Position numbers and translations under genes: made by a program
In this document: one piece after another, positions 12,781 through 21,491 of the stretch
How positions within the stretch are numbered: position 1 is the first letter of the stretch
How the letters are laid out: the number at the start of each line of letters is the position of its first letter
Assembly (NCBI GenBank): GCA_036763105.1
Contig: JBAIYS010000018.1
Location: forward strand, 1 to 44,413
Direction: 5' to 3'
From: Peptococcaceae bacterium 1198_IL3148
Lineage (GTDB): Bacteria; Bacillota; Desulfotomaculia; Desulfotomaculales; Desulfohalotomaculaceae
DNA: 44,413 nucleotides
The notes under the pieces: model-generated
What the model saw: only the letters and a program-made list of their open reading frames with translations
Databases searched by the model: none
Told to the model about the DNA's origin: nothing

Positions 12781-13095
12781 TTGAATAGTTGTAATTTTAT
12801 TGGTAGATTAGTGGAGGATCCAAAGCAATATGGTGAAGGGGATAATGTAGTATCAACATTTAAGCTGGCGGTTAACCGGGCTTATACTAATAGTGAGGGC
12901 GAAAGAGAAGCTGATTTTCCGCGGTTTGTTGCAAAGGGTAAGTTGTCGCACTTAACACAAAAAAGTTTAAGTAAAGGTACTATGATAGGAGTAGAAAGTC
13001 ACTTTCAAACACGAAAGGTAGAAGTTGATGGTGAAACAAAGTATTACGAAGAATTTGTTATAGAAAGGTATACTTTTGTTGAAAAGAAAAGGTAA
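12781..13095 (+). CDS. ssb: Single-strand DNA-binding protein, 104 aa
   Basis: An SSB OB-fold: NSCNFIGRLVEDP at the start, FKLAVNRAY, DFPRFVAKGK, then IGVESHFQTRKVEVDGETKYYEEFVIERYTFV. It ends right after the fold, lacking the acidic DDDIPF-type tail through which host SSB recruits replication proteins. Plasmids and conjugative elements often carry their own ssb to protect transferred strands. The TTG start at 12781 follows AAGGGGG. It is the first gene in the run leading into the secretion module. Confidence 0.9.
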   Translation: MNSCNFIGRLVEDPKQYGEGDNVVSTFKLAVNRAYTNSEGEREADFPRFVAKGKLSHLTQKSLSKGTMIGVESHFQTRKVEVDGETKYYEEFVIERYTFVEKKR

Positions 13096-13119
13096 AGATT
13101 AAATAAGGGGAAATGCTTT

Positions 13120-14187
13120 ATGAAGATAATTAAGACTGCAATTTCAGTCTTATTTTTTTTAATAATGGTAGCATTACCTGCAAATAGTTATGCTTCCCAA
13201 GATCAATATGGTAATTACTACAGGGAGGCCAGGATTTTTGGTAAGGTTATCAATGATCATATAGTTTTTGGCAGCTTGATGTTCAGGGCAAATAATGGAG
13301 AATACATAAATTATGCGGATAAAACCTATTGGCAAGTTTATCCGATGTACCCAGATGATCTTTTAGATATTCAAAACAACATAGACAAAACGGTAGTTAT
13401 AAACTGTAGGATGTTTAATGGACAAGCATATGGTCAAGAAACTGTAGCATTTTATAACGTGAAGCAGGTTAATTACAACATTGAATTATCAGATGAGATT
13501 GTCTTTGGCCGTCTTAAGTCACCTTATAAGATGATAGGTTTTAGTATTGACAAGGATAGTGTTTTAAAGGATTTGCTACAAAATTTAAAGAGTTTGTCAA
13601 ATGTAAAGCTTGAAGATAGTAGTGAAACCAATCGAAAAGCTGTATATGACTTAAAAAATAACAGTTTATTACCGGTGTGGTTGTTAGCTAAGAATGAAGA
13701 TGTTGAAAACAATTTAGAAAGTCGTACTGATTTATTAGTTATTGCAGAACTCAATCAAGGCAATAACCATCTTGTTAATGCTGTAGATATAAGTGAAGGT
13801 CACATTAAAAATTTATTATCTAATGTATCTTTGGCCGGTAGTTGTGATATAGATCCTGGACCGATGGCAATCTACGGAAAAATTGATAAAGTTAAAAAGG
13901 AAAAAGAAAATATAGAATTGGTTTATATCGAAGGAGCTGCAGCAAATAATTTTGATGGTTGGAAGAAAATATTTATAAAAGGAACAGATGATCCATCCAG
14001 TATAGGGGAGGAACGTATTCGAGTATCAATACCGGCCAATGAAGTAAAAAAAGGGGAATATATTTTTGTTGCTGGTACCAAGGTTTACGATGATGAAGAA
14101 AATGAATATTATGTAAGACCGGACGTTTATTTGAATAAAGATGAGTTGCTACATGCATTGACAGTATTAAGAAATCTAACTAACTAA
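13120..14187 (+). CDS. Secreted hypothetical protein of the transfer module, 355 aa
   Basis: A signal peptide is clear (KIIKTAISVLFFLIMVALPANSYA, cleavage near residue 26). The mature part has no membrane segment and shows beta-rich repeats of the type VVINCRMFNGQ and KGEYIFVAGTKVYDDEENEYYV, recalling OB-fold-like extracytoplasmic domains. The family is not recognised. It lies between ssb and the VirB8-like gene with short gaps, so it is probably an extracellular component of the secretion apparatus. The ATG 13120 follows AAGGGGAAATG. Confidence 0.7.
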   Translation: MKIIKTAISVLFFLIMVALPANSYASQDQYGNYYREARIFGKVINDHIVFGSLMFRANNGEYINYADKTYWQVYPMYPDDLLDIQNNIDKTVVINCRMFNGQAYGQETVAFYNVKQVNYNIELSDEIVFGRLKSPYKMIGFSIDKDSVLKDLLQNLKSLSNVKLEDSSETNRKAVYDLKNNSLLPVWLLAKNEDVENNLESRTDLLVIAELNQGNNHLVNAVDISEGHIKNLLSNVSLAGSCDIDPGPMAIYGKIDKVKKEKENIELVYIEGAAANNFDGWKKIFIKGTDDPSSIGEERIRVSIPANEVKKGEYIFVAGTKVYDDEENEYYVRPDVYLNKDELLHALTVLRNLTN

Positions 14188-14199
14188 TAGAGGTGGGTT

Positions 14200-14991
14200 A
14201 TGAAAAAATGGGTAATAACAATAATTATATGGATGATATTAATAATATCATTAATTTTAAGTGTTCGCAGCTCAACGGTAGCAACAATGATAATGAAAAA
14301 CACCCAAGATGTTGCAACTATAAGTCAGATAAATGAACAACAAATTGTCATGAGCTTTGCCAGTGCCTATGTGAGTGAATTTGCAACTTTAGATAAAGAT
14401 GAACCATTAGAAAATCGCGTTAACCGTTTAAAGCTATTTAATAAGAACTTGATTGAAAGCTACAGGTTACAGGATATAACAGGATCTTATAAACCTAGCA
14501 GTGTTTCTGTTTTATCTTGTGTTAAAAATAAAGACAGTTATTTTGTAACTGTTTTAGTTAATAGTTTAAACAGTGAACCTTTATGTTTTAAGTGTAGAAT
14601 TGGTTTAAGTAATGGCAATCCTTATTCTGCATCTATACCAGTTTTAGTACCGTTTGAATTAGCTTCAGAGAAAAGAGATAGTAATTATAGTTATGGAGTA
14701 AGCGACGAGTTAAAGGTTTTTGCTGAGAGGTTCTTAGAATCTTATTTGCAGGGTGAGAATAAAGCTGATATATCAATTTATACTGTGCAGGATAGCGAAC
14801 TTAAACCGGTTGGTAATAGCAAGTTAGTAAGTGTAACCGGTGTAACTAGTGAGAGTAAGGTTGAACAACCTAAAAAAGTACAGGCCCAATACTGGGTAGA
14901 CGTTCAAGGCGCTGTAATTAAGCAGCATGCAATCATTGAAGTACAGTGGGAAAATAATAAACCTTTAGTGGTATCTATAAACCCAATATAA
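14200..14991 (+). CDS. VirB8/TcpC-like conjugation protein, 263 aa
   Basis: One N-terminal membrane segment (WVITIIIWMILIISLILSV) is followed by an extracytoplasmic region with two similar alpha-beta halves: about 50-150 (MSFASAYVSEFATLDKDEP...) and 165-263 (LKVFAERFLESYLQGENKADISIY...). This is the twin NTF2-like layout of TcpC/Orf13, the Gram-positive VirB8 counterpart. These proteins form the periplasm-side scaffold of the transfer channel. It ends a few bases before the next gene. Confidence 0.7.
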   Translation: MKKWVITIIIWMILIISLILSVRSSTVATMIMKNTQDVATISQINEQQIVMSFASAYVSEFATLDKDEPLENRVNRLKLFNKNLIESYRLQDITGSYKPSSVSVLSCVKNKDSYFVTVLVNSLNSEPLCFKCRIGLSNGNPYSASIPVLVPFELASEKRDSNYSYGVSDELKVFAERFLESYLQGENKADISIYTVQDSELKPVGNSKLVSVTGVTSESKVEQPKKVQAQYWVDVQGAVIKQHAIIEVQWENNKPLVVSINPI

Positions 14992-15004
14992 AGGAGTGAT
15001 CTCT

Positions 15005-15322
15005 TTGTTGAACAATAAAAAGACAAAGTGCATAATCTTAATATTTATGTTTTTACTGGCATTTGCTTCCCCGGCTTTTGCAGATGCTACGGTAGAAGAA
15101 ATTAATAATCAGGTAAGTAAAACTGCTTTGTTTATTGCTCTAAGTTTTATTGTGATTATATCAATTCTCTTTATAATTAAACACCAATATGTATTCTTAG
15201 CTGCTTTCTTGGTTGTTTCAACTGTAGTTTTGTTAATTATTGCTACTAGTGGGATGATATTATTGGTACCGGTAAAATGGGTAGCAGGTTGGTTTGGAAT
15301 AGATATTATTATTTCTAACTAA
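15005..15322 (+). CDS. Small membrane protein, possible VirB2-like subunit, 105 aa
   Basis: A signal peptide (CIILIFMFLLAFASPAFA) is followed by two membrane segments (ALFIALSFIVIISILFII and YVFLAAFLVVSTVVLLIIA). Signal plus two hydrophobic helices is the VirB2/TrbC pilin plan and the position before a TcpE/VirB3-like gene fits, but sequence similarity is weak. TTG 15005 is favoured by AAAGGAG at proper distance; GTG 14996 overlaps that site. Confidence 0.6.
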   Translation: MLNNKKTKCIILIFMFLLAFASPAFADATVEEINNQVSKTALFIALSFIVIISILFIIKHQYVFLAAFLVVSTVVLLIIATSGMILLVPVKWVAGWFGIDIIISN

Positions 15323-15333
15323 TTGGTGATATT

Positions 15334-15729
15334 ATGAGTGGTAAAATTTTAAGACAAGCTAATAGTTATAAACCTTTTTTCAAGATTAAGCCAGTGATTT
15401 TTAACCTGGGGGATATTAAATTGCCTGTTCCTGTTTATTTGGAGTGGGCAGTTTTATTCTTTTTTAATCTATTAGTGTGCTATTTAGTATTTGGTTTGAT
15501 TTTAGGATCGGCGCTAAAGGCTATAGGTTTAATTCCTTGGATGATTGTAATAGCATTTACAGTCGCTATAACGGTGTTAACAAGTAAGTTTGATGCGGCC
15601 GGCAAATTTATACCTAAGTATATAATTGATTTTTTGTTATTTTTAATAAGGAAGAAAAAACGTACATTTTTAGGGCCTATTCCAAAAGGTAGTAAAGGAA
15701 AATTTGATTGGAAAGTTGAGGTGGATTAA
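15334..15729 (+). CDS. TcpE-family conjugal transfer protein, 131 aa
   Basis: Two adjacent membrane segments (LEWAVLFFFNLLVCYLVFGLIL and GLIPWMIVIAFTVAITVL), then FDAAGKFIPKYIIDFLLFLIRKKKR: the TcpE pattern, in which the short second motif precedes a basic end. TcpE is the VirB3-like inner-membrane partner of the VirB4 ATPase. Its last base is the first base of the VirB4 gene, indicating tight coupling. Confidence 0.8.
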   Translation: MSGKILRQANSYKPFFKIKPVIFNLGDIKLPVPVYLEWAVLFFFNLLVCYLVFGLILGSALKAIGLIPWMIVIAFTVAITVLTSKFDAAGKFIPKYIIDFLLFLIRKKKRTFLGPIPKGSKGKFDWKVEVD

Positions 15730-18119
15730 TGGATTTTCCTCTGAAATACTTTCATAAAAATATTGTTATAACTAATGATTTTATACCCATGGCTGTTTAT
15801 CAGCTGCCACAATCAGCATACAATTTTAAATATGAGAATGTAAAAAAAATGGTACCGAGAAGGTTGGAAGAAGTTTTAAATGTATTCTCGGGCCGTGGCC
15901 AACTTTTGTATCTCACTAGACCAGTAAGCATTGACGAAGGTACTTATTTGGCTGATGCTGGTTGCTATCCCAAGACCGCAGAAATAATGAAAGAAGCTCA
16001 TAATCATGCAACTGATGCTATAGATTACTTAAATACATTACGATCTTGGAAGCGAGAAACTTATATTGCTTTAGAGCTGCCATTGCCTGAAAAAGTAAAG
16101 GTTGAAATGATTAATTCCGTAAAGGATATAAAAAGTCAAATTATTGAAATGTTTTTAGCTACTAAGAAAAGGGTAATTACACCGCAATTATTACAGGAAA
16201 TCGAGATAGCGGAAAATGAATTATCAATGCAGATATCCCCCACTTTAGGCACTGAACCAGTAACATTTAGTGACATAGATTGGCTGATAAGAAGAAATCT
16301 TTATAGAAGTGATGATATACCACCACCTTTACCAGCGAGGGAGAGTGGTTTTTTTAATGAAAGTATGGTTCTAGCTTTAGGTGATGGTGTTACTTACGAA
16401 GAAAAATCTACAATGATGGCATTAACTACGCCTAGTGGCGAAATTCATTATCAATCATTTATGCACATGGTCGATGTGCCAACAGATATCAGTGAGTTAA
16501 ATGTTGAATGGTTATCTTTCTTAAACTTTCTTTCGGTACCGGTTGATGCAGTTGTTTATTTTGAATGCGAAAAAAATATTAAAGCTAAGAAAACATTTAA
16601 GAAAAAGTCCGGTATGTTAAAGGATCAAATCAGAGAATACAACGATAGTAATGAACAAACAACACATGAAATAGATGTTGCGGAAGAACAAGAACCAATA
16701 TTAGAGGCTAAGTTATCATCTGGCATGGGTTTGGTTAAATTTGGTTGTACTTTATGTGTTAGTGCTAAAGATTTAAGAGAATTAAGAAGTGCTGTTAAAA
16801 TTGTACAGCAAAAGTATAGTAATTTTGATTTCAGACTAGTCCGTGCACCCGGAGATCAATTAAAAATGTTTTACTCTTTTATACCAGGGGCTAAACCGGG
16901 AGGGCCTTTAATACCATGTGACCCATTATATCTTGCTGCAGCCGGTGTTCAGGCCAGCTTTGATGTTGGAGATAAAAAAGGTTTTGTTATCGGACATATG
17001 CTTAATGGTATCCCTGTTTTATTTAAGCCAGGTGATGCAATGCTAAGGAATCGGTCTGGTGCAGTTTTGGAGCTGGGTACACTTGGTGGCGGTAAAACCA
17101 ACCTTAAGTTTTTGCTAATATACTTGGCAGCGCTTAAAGGTGCCAGGATAATTACTATTAACTCAAAGGCTGAAGATCATGTTTTAGAGCTGTTACCCTT
17201 TAAGAGCAGACAGGTTGATTTAAGTTATACTGGCAATGCAAGAATTAATCCATTAACAATAGCTAATGATCCATTGAAGGCGAGGGATATTGCAAGGGAC
17301 TTTTTATGTATCACTTTAAAGGTAGGAGATAACGAATCACGTTTATTAGCTATTGTTGAAGCACTAGATAAAGTGTACTCACTGAATCAAGAAAAATGGC
17401 ACCTTGATTCAGTATTAAATGTATTAGAAACAATGCAAGATGCCGATGAAAACAAGATTAATGAGGCAAGAAGATGCTCTAATCTATTAAAGGCTTACAA
17501 AATGAGCAGTCTAGGTAGAATGGTATTTACTAAGGAAACAACATCTTTTGATGGTGATGAACAGATTACATCTATTAACCTCGCAGGGTTGCCATTACCA
17601 GGTAAAAATAAAAAGCCAGAAGATCCGTTAACTGAGAGCGAAAGACAATCTATCGGTTTAATGTATTTAGCAGCAGTTGCCGCCAAAGAAGTGCTATTAA
17701 AATATGATGTCAAAGCTTTAAAAGTTTATAGCAGTGATGAAAATTGGAAGTTGGAGTTTGTAAACGAAGGTAAATTATTAACTAATGAAATAATCCTGAT
17801 GGGTAGAAGCATGAATATTATTCCAATTATATCAACTCAAAATAACTCACATCTTGATGATGATACTAAAAAGAATATTGGATATGTTTTTGCATTCCAC
17901 ACTGAAGATCTCGATGAAATTAAGGCTAATGCTGATTTGTTGCAAATAGATGCTGATAACAATGTTATAGAAACGTTCAGACAGTTGCGTACAGGTACTT
18001 GTTTTATGAAAGACCTGGATAATAGAGTTTCGGTAGTTAAGATTACTCTATTACCTCGCTATCTGAAACAAATATTTGATACAACCCCGAAAGAGGACCA
18101 GAAGGTGGTGGGTACTTGA
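15729..18119 (+). CDS. virB4: VirB4-family T4SS ATPase, 796 aa
   Basis: The N-terminal third is a TraC/VirB4 domain. The Walker A GTLGGGKT is at 450-457, followed by IITINSKAEDH and INPLTIAND, as in VirB4. A Walker-B-like DE lies at 670-671 in YSSDENWKL, though the preceding hydrophobic strand is weaker than usual. The C-terminus has GRSMNIIPIISTQNNSHL and the Q/N-rich sensor typical of the family. VirB4 powers substrate transfer and pilus biogenesis. Its TGA overlaps the TTG of the next gene. It is the firmest marker that this run is a type IV secretion module. Confidence 0.92.
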   Translation: MDFPLKYFHKNIVITNDFIPMAVYQLPQSAYNFKYENVKKMVPRRLEEVLNVFSGRGQLLYLTRPVSIDEGTYLADAGCYPKTAEIMKEAHNHATDAIDYLNTLRSWKRETYIALELPLPEKVKVEMINSVKDIKSQIIEMFLATKKRVITPQLLQEIEIAENELSMQISPTLGTEPVTFSDIDWLIRRNLYRSDDIPPPLPARESGFFNESMVLALGDGVTYEEKSTMMALTTPSGEIHYQSFMHMVDVPTDISELNVEWLSFLNFLSVPVDAVVYFECEKNIKAKKTFKKKSGMLKDQIREYNDSNEQTTHEIDVAEEQEPILEAKLSSGMGLVKFGCTLCVSAKDLRELRSAVKIVQQKYSNFDFRLVRAPGDQLKMFYSFIPGAKPGGPLIPCDPLYLAAAGVQASFDVGDKKGFVIGHMLNGIPVLFKPGDAMLRNRSGAVLELGTLGGGKTNLKFLLIYLAALKGARIITINSKAEDHVLELLPFKSRQVDLSYTGNARINPLTIANDPLKARDIARDFLCITLKVGDNESRLLAIVEALDKVYSLNQEKWHLDSVLNVLETMQDADENKINEARRCSNLLKAYKMSSLGRMVFTKETTSFDGDEQITSINLAGLPLPGKNKKPEDPLTESERQSIGLMYLAAVAAKEVLLKYDVKALKVYSSDENWKLEFVNEGKLLTNEIILMGRSMNIIPIISTQNNSHLDDDTKKNIGYVFAFHTEDLDEIKANADLLQIDADNNVIETFRQLRTGTCFMKDLDNRVSVVKITLLPRYLKQIFDTTPKEDQKVVGT

Positions 18120-19453
18120 AAAAAATCACCTTATTAATATTAGTGTTAATGTTGATGGTATGTATGCCTGTTTTTGCTGCTGAAGAAATAGGAATGCCTT
18201 TTAAAGATTTGTATGGGAAAGCAGAGTACGAAGCTAAGATTTTTGAGTTATTTACCATAACACCTTTGGTTACTGAAACGGCAAATGAATCAAAGGATGC
18301 TGTAACAGGTATTGTGATTACTGATCCCAGTTGGCAACCTAATTGGGAGCAAATACCTTTCACAAGGTATTGGGTTGATTGTTCCGCAAAATTGGTTTCA
18401 AAATATGGAATCCCTAATTTAGGTGATGCTACTTTTGTTTTTTTTAACATGTTCACTAATTTGATATTTACTATATCAACCGGTTTGGTAAGAATTTCCA
18501 CAGAGGTTTTAATAGCTGCTTTTCACACAAATTTTTGGATTGCTTTTGGTGGGCAGTTATCAGATACTGCTAGGGAAATATGGAACGGTAATAGTAACTC
18601 TGCAGGTTTAAAAAACACTCTTTTTATGCTGGTTGTGACTTTTGCCGGGATTTACTATATCTATAAACTTATTAAGTTCCGTTACACTGATATTTTTAAA
18701 GGAGCTTTGATAAGTATACTTGTTACTGCACTGCTGTTTGTATATATTGCAAAAACAGATACAGTTTTAAATTATGTGTCTGATGTTGCAGATACGGTTG
18801 CCGGAGCTGCCTTTACAACTTTGTCATACAATAATGAGGTGCCGGCCAAGTCGGTATTGGACAGGGGAATTTTATCTTTTGCCGAAAACTCATGGAATAT
18901 GTTAGTTATACAACCTTGGTGTTATATGAACTTTGGTACAACTGATTTGTCAACGCTGTATATTACTGGAGAAGAGTACGAAAAGGTAAAAGAAGTTTTA
19001 CCGCAGGAAATTAAAGAAAAAGTTACTCAGGGTATGCGAGTTGATCAAATAATCCTTGGTCTACAAGCTGGTAGTCAGGAACGCGCGGATGCTATATCAG
19101 TTTTCCAAGACGACAAAATAGATCATGGCAAACATACACAAACAGTAAGCTCATTAGCGCCATCGGATGTAATAGTAGATTTCCTTTTTGCTTGTGTATT
19201 GTTTATTACAGCAGCTATTTACTCAATATTTATTATTGTTATAGGATCAATTGTTTTTATAGCTGGCTTGGGGATTTTGCTAAGTGTTGTTGTGGCACCG
19301 TTTGTTTTATTGCTTGCTATGTTGCCAGAAGTAGGTTGGAATTATGCTAATAAGTTAGGTGTTATGACTTTAAATGCTTTTGGCGTTAAAATTGTTTATG
19401 GTATTTTCATGGGCGTTATATGTGTTGTTTTAAATATAGTGATGAGCCTTTAA
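18116..19453 (+). CDS. VirB6/TrbL-like polytopic membrane protein, 445 aa
   Basis: A signal peptide (ITLLILVLMLMVCMPVFA) is followed by a soluble stretch, then about six membrane segments, including LFMLVVTFAGIYYIYKLI, ALISILVTALLFVYIA, and a C-terminal pair around VIVDFLFACVLFITAAIYSIFIIVIGSIVFIAGLG (broken here: VDFLFACVLFITAAIY, FIIVIGSIVFIAGLG). Position after VirB4 and topology match the VirB6-like channel component of Gram-positive T4SS. Start TTG 18116 overlaps the VirB4 stop. Confidence 0.75.
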   Translation: MKKITLLILVLMLMVCMPVFAAEEIGMPFKDLYGKAEYEAKIFELFTITPLVTETANESKDAVTGIVITDPSWQPNWEQIPFTRYWVDCSAKLVSKYGIPNLGDATFVFFNMFTNLIFTISTGLVRISTEVLIAAFHTNFWIAFGGQLSDTAREIWNGNSNSAGLKNTLFMLVVTFAGIYYIYKLIKFRYTDIFKGALISILVTALLFVYIAKTDTVLNYVSDVADTVAGAAFTTLSYNNEVPAKSVLDRGILSFAENSWNMLVIQPWCYMNFGTTDLSTLYITGEEYEKVKEVLPQEIKEKVTQGMRVDQIILGLQAGSQERADAISVFQDDKIDHGKHTQTVSSLAPSDVIVDFLFACVLFITAAIYSIFIIVIGSIVFIAGLGILLSVVVAPFVLLLAMLPEVGWNYANKLGVMTLNAFGVKIVYGIFMGVICVVLNIVMSL

Positions 19454-19466
19454 AGTAGGTGAATAA

Positions 19467-20462
19467 ATGTATTTTTTAAAGCTGATTATTATTGATTTAA
19501 TTTTAATTATGGCTTTTTTATGGAGAAAAAAGTTTTTGAATCATGCTTATAATGCAGTTAATTTCAGGGCTGGAAATGTACAAAATGAACGCACCGGTAG
19601 CATACAGCAAGGCTTTAAAAATCTTGCTAGAAATAAGGTGCTCGACAACGCCAGGAGGAAAGGCGGGGTTATTGGTAAGGCTGCTAATATGGCCGATTCT
19701 CTTAGACAGGCTTGGTTAAATGAAAGAGTGGTTTGGGTTAGAAACAGAGATTATAACACCAAACCAAAATATAAAAAATTTGAAGCTAAAAATAGTAAAG
19801 ATGGTAATAAAAACAAAAAGGATATAAATAATGCCCAAGCAACCCCAAGCGTTAATAAGGAAAAGACAGATAATAAACCAGCAAAATATACGATCAAGAG
19901 TGGTTTTAATAGGCAAACCAAAGATATAGATAATAATATTAAAGAAAAAAATGAACCAGAAATTAAGGATGGAACACCTGCTAATCAATGGCTACCGAGT
20001 GAAGCGCAGGATGTTGAAAAAAGTATTAGTTTACAAGTTGAACCAAGTGAAAAAACACGTATATCACTAGATAAAAGCAACAGTAGGCATGTTGCTGATA
20101 ACGGAATAAAACGGAAAAAAGTGACATTGGTTAGAAAATCTAAGACAAATGGAGTACAAGAACAAACTATTAATACCAATCATACCCCGAAATCAGATAT
20201 AAACAAAACAAAAGATGTTTCTACTATGTCTAGTAAGGTTAAGGACGTAAAAGAACAAAAATTAAATACCAAACGTACTCCAAAATCAGATATAAACAAG
20301 ACAAAAGATGCTACTGTTATGCCTAGTAAGGTTAAGGGAAAAAAGCTAAATGTTACTTCACAAACACCAAAGGAATTACCTAAGCAAAAGCGAGGAAGAA
20401 AGATAAACGAGAATATTAATCCCAGGGTAACAACTGAAATACCCAAGAGGGATGGTGAGTAA
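19467..20462 (+). CDS. Basic membrane-anchored protein with internal repeats, 331 aa
   Basis: One short N-terminal hydrophobic segment (FLKLIIIDLILIMAFLW) is followed by a long Lys/Asn-rich, probably disordered tail. The tail has an imperfect repeat around residues 236-285, with the core TPKSDINKTKD twice. The repeats are reflected in the DNA at about 20185 and 20275. Strong positive charge suggests contact with DNA or cell wall. It is unrecognised but in the transfer operon between the VirB6-like protein and the hydrolase, a place where accessory T4SS proteins are common. Confidence 0.6.
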   Translation: MYFLKLIIIDLILIMAFLWRKKFLNHAYNAVNFRAGNVQNERTGSIQQGFKNLARNKVLDNARRKGGVIGKAANMADSLRQAWLNERVVWVRNRDYNTKPKYKKFEAKNSKDGNKNKKDINNAQATPSVNKEKTDNKPAKYTIKSGFNRQTKDIDNNIKEKNEPEIKDGTPANQWLPSEAQDVEKSISLQVEPSEKTRISLDKSNSRHVADNGIKRKKVTLVRKSKTNGVQEQTINTNHTPKSDINKTKDVSTMSSKVKDVKEQKLNTKRTPKSDINKTKDATVMPSKVKGKKLNVTSQTPKELPKQKRGRKINENINPRVTTEIPKRDGE

Positions 20463-20468
20463 AGAGTT

Positions 20469-21440
20469 GTGCCTTATAAAGCTGCTTACTTTTATAAGCA
20501 TAGAAAGTTAATTATATATTTGATTGCCGGTTTTATATTATCGGTTATGCTGTTGGCTGCCACTATATTTATGCTGTTGGCCTTTTTATTTTCAAATCAA
20601 GGCATATCAGGATCTTGGGAAGCTGGCGATCCTAGTGCATTAATAAGGGGACAAATACCGGCCAATTATATGCAAATATTTTTAGAAGCCCAGGAAAAGT
20701 ATAAAATTCCTTGGAATATTTTGGCTGCTATATGTAAGATTGAAACAGAATTTGGACAAAACGTTGCAGTTTCAAGTGCCGGGGCCATTGGAATCATGCA
20801 ATTTATGCCCGGAACTTGGGAGGCATATAAACAAGATGGAGATAATGACGGACAATATGATCCATATAACCCCTGGGATGCAATATTTTCAGCAGCTAAC
20901 TATTTAAAGAGTAATAATTTCAATGAAGATCCTTCAAAAGCAATCTATAGATATAACAATTCATGGTTGTATGTAAGAGAGGTAACGGCAACGGCTGAAA
21001 GGTATAATAATACAATTATACCATCGGGAAAAGGGGCCTGGCCTTTACCGCCACAGTTTAGAGACATAACATCTTACTTTGGCTATAGATACCATCCGGT
21101 AGATAAAGAATGGAAAAATCACGATGGTATAGATGTTGCTGCCCCTGGTGGTACAGCAGTTTATACAGCACAACCAGGTAAAGTAATATCTGCCGGTTGG
21201 TCGGGTGGTTATGGATATTTAGTTATTGTTGCACATGATGATGGATCTACTAGCTACTATGCACATTTAAGTGCAATATTAGTTTCTAGGGGTGATGAAA
21301 TTGATAGGACTAAACCTTTAGGACTAGTTGGAAGTACAGGAGTTTCTACAGGTGATCATTTACATTTTGAAGTTAGGCTAGGGGGGAGAAAGATAGATCC
21401 TTTACCTTGGGTTGATGCAGCAGTCAATGATTATATATAA
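20469..21440 (+). CDS. Lytic transglycosylase plus M23 peptidase (VirB1-like), 323 aa
   Basis: An N-terminal membrane anchor is at 14-42. A transglycosylase SLT-type domain spans about 65-180, with catalytic Glu at 92 (CKIETEFG) and AGAIGIMQFMPGTW. An M23 endopeptidase domain spans about 198-315, with HDGID (H218, D222), YYAH (H266) and HLHFEV (H297/H299) as zinc ligands. The two activities cut glycan and peptide of the wall, which Gram-positive conjugation machines need to cross it. GTG start at 20469. The composite repeat begins at the first base after the stop codon, so the operon probably ends here. Confidence 0.9.
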   Translation: MPYKAAYFYKHRKLIIYLIAGFILSVMLLAATIFMLLAFLFSNQGISGSWEAGDPSALIRGQIPANYMQIFLEAQEKYKIPWNILAAICKIETEFGQNVAVSSAGAIGIMQFMPGTWEAYKQDGDNDGQYDPYNPWDAIFSAANYLKSNNFNEDPSKAIYRYNNSWLYVREVTATAERYNNTIIPSGKGAWPLPPQFRDITSYFGYRYHPVDKEWKNHDGIDVAAPGGTAVYTAQPGKVISAGWSGGYGYLVIVAHDDGSTSYYAHLSAILVSRGDEIDRTKPLGLVGSTGVSTGDHLHFEVRLGGRKIDPLPWVDAAVNDYI

Positions 21441-21479
21441 AGTGTCAACCAGGTTTACACTTTTATTTTACGTGAAATA
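21441..21479 (+). repeat. Composite repeat: 21-bp palindrome plus parS-like 16-mer
   Basis: AGTGTCAACC-A-GGTTTACACT (21441-21461), a 2-bp gap, then TATTTTACGTGAAATA (21464-21479). The 16-mer matches the parS consensus TGTTTCACGTGAAACA at 13 of 16 positions. It separates the T4SS operon from the three ATPase genes and ends 12 bp before the next start codon. Confidence 0.75.
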
Positions 21480-21491
21480 TGAGGTGGTCTA

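Noticed and set aside
18043-18501. 152-codon frame on the minus strand opposite virB4 and the VirB6-like gene
   Set aside because: It overlaps two well-supported genes, has no ribosome site and shows no protein-like features.
165-21461. Possible CRISPR array from the repeated palindrome
   Set aside because: Copies are hundreds to thousands of bases apart with genes between, not regularly spaced, and no cas genes are seen.
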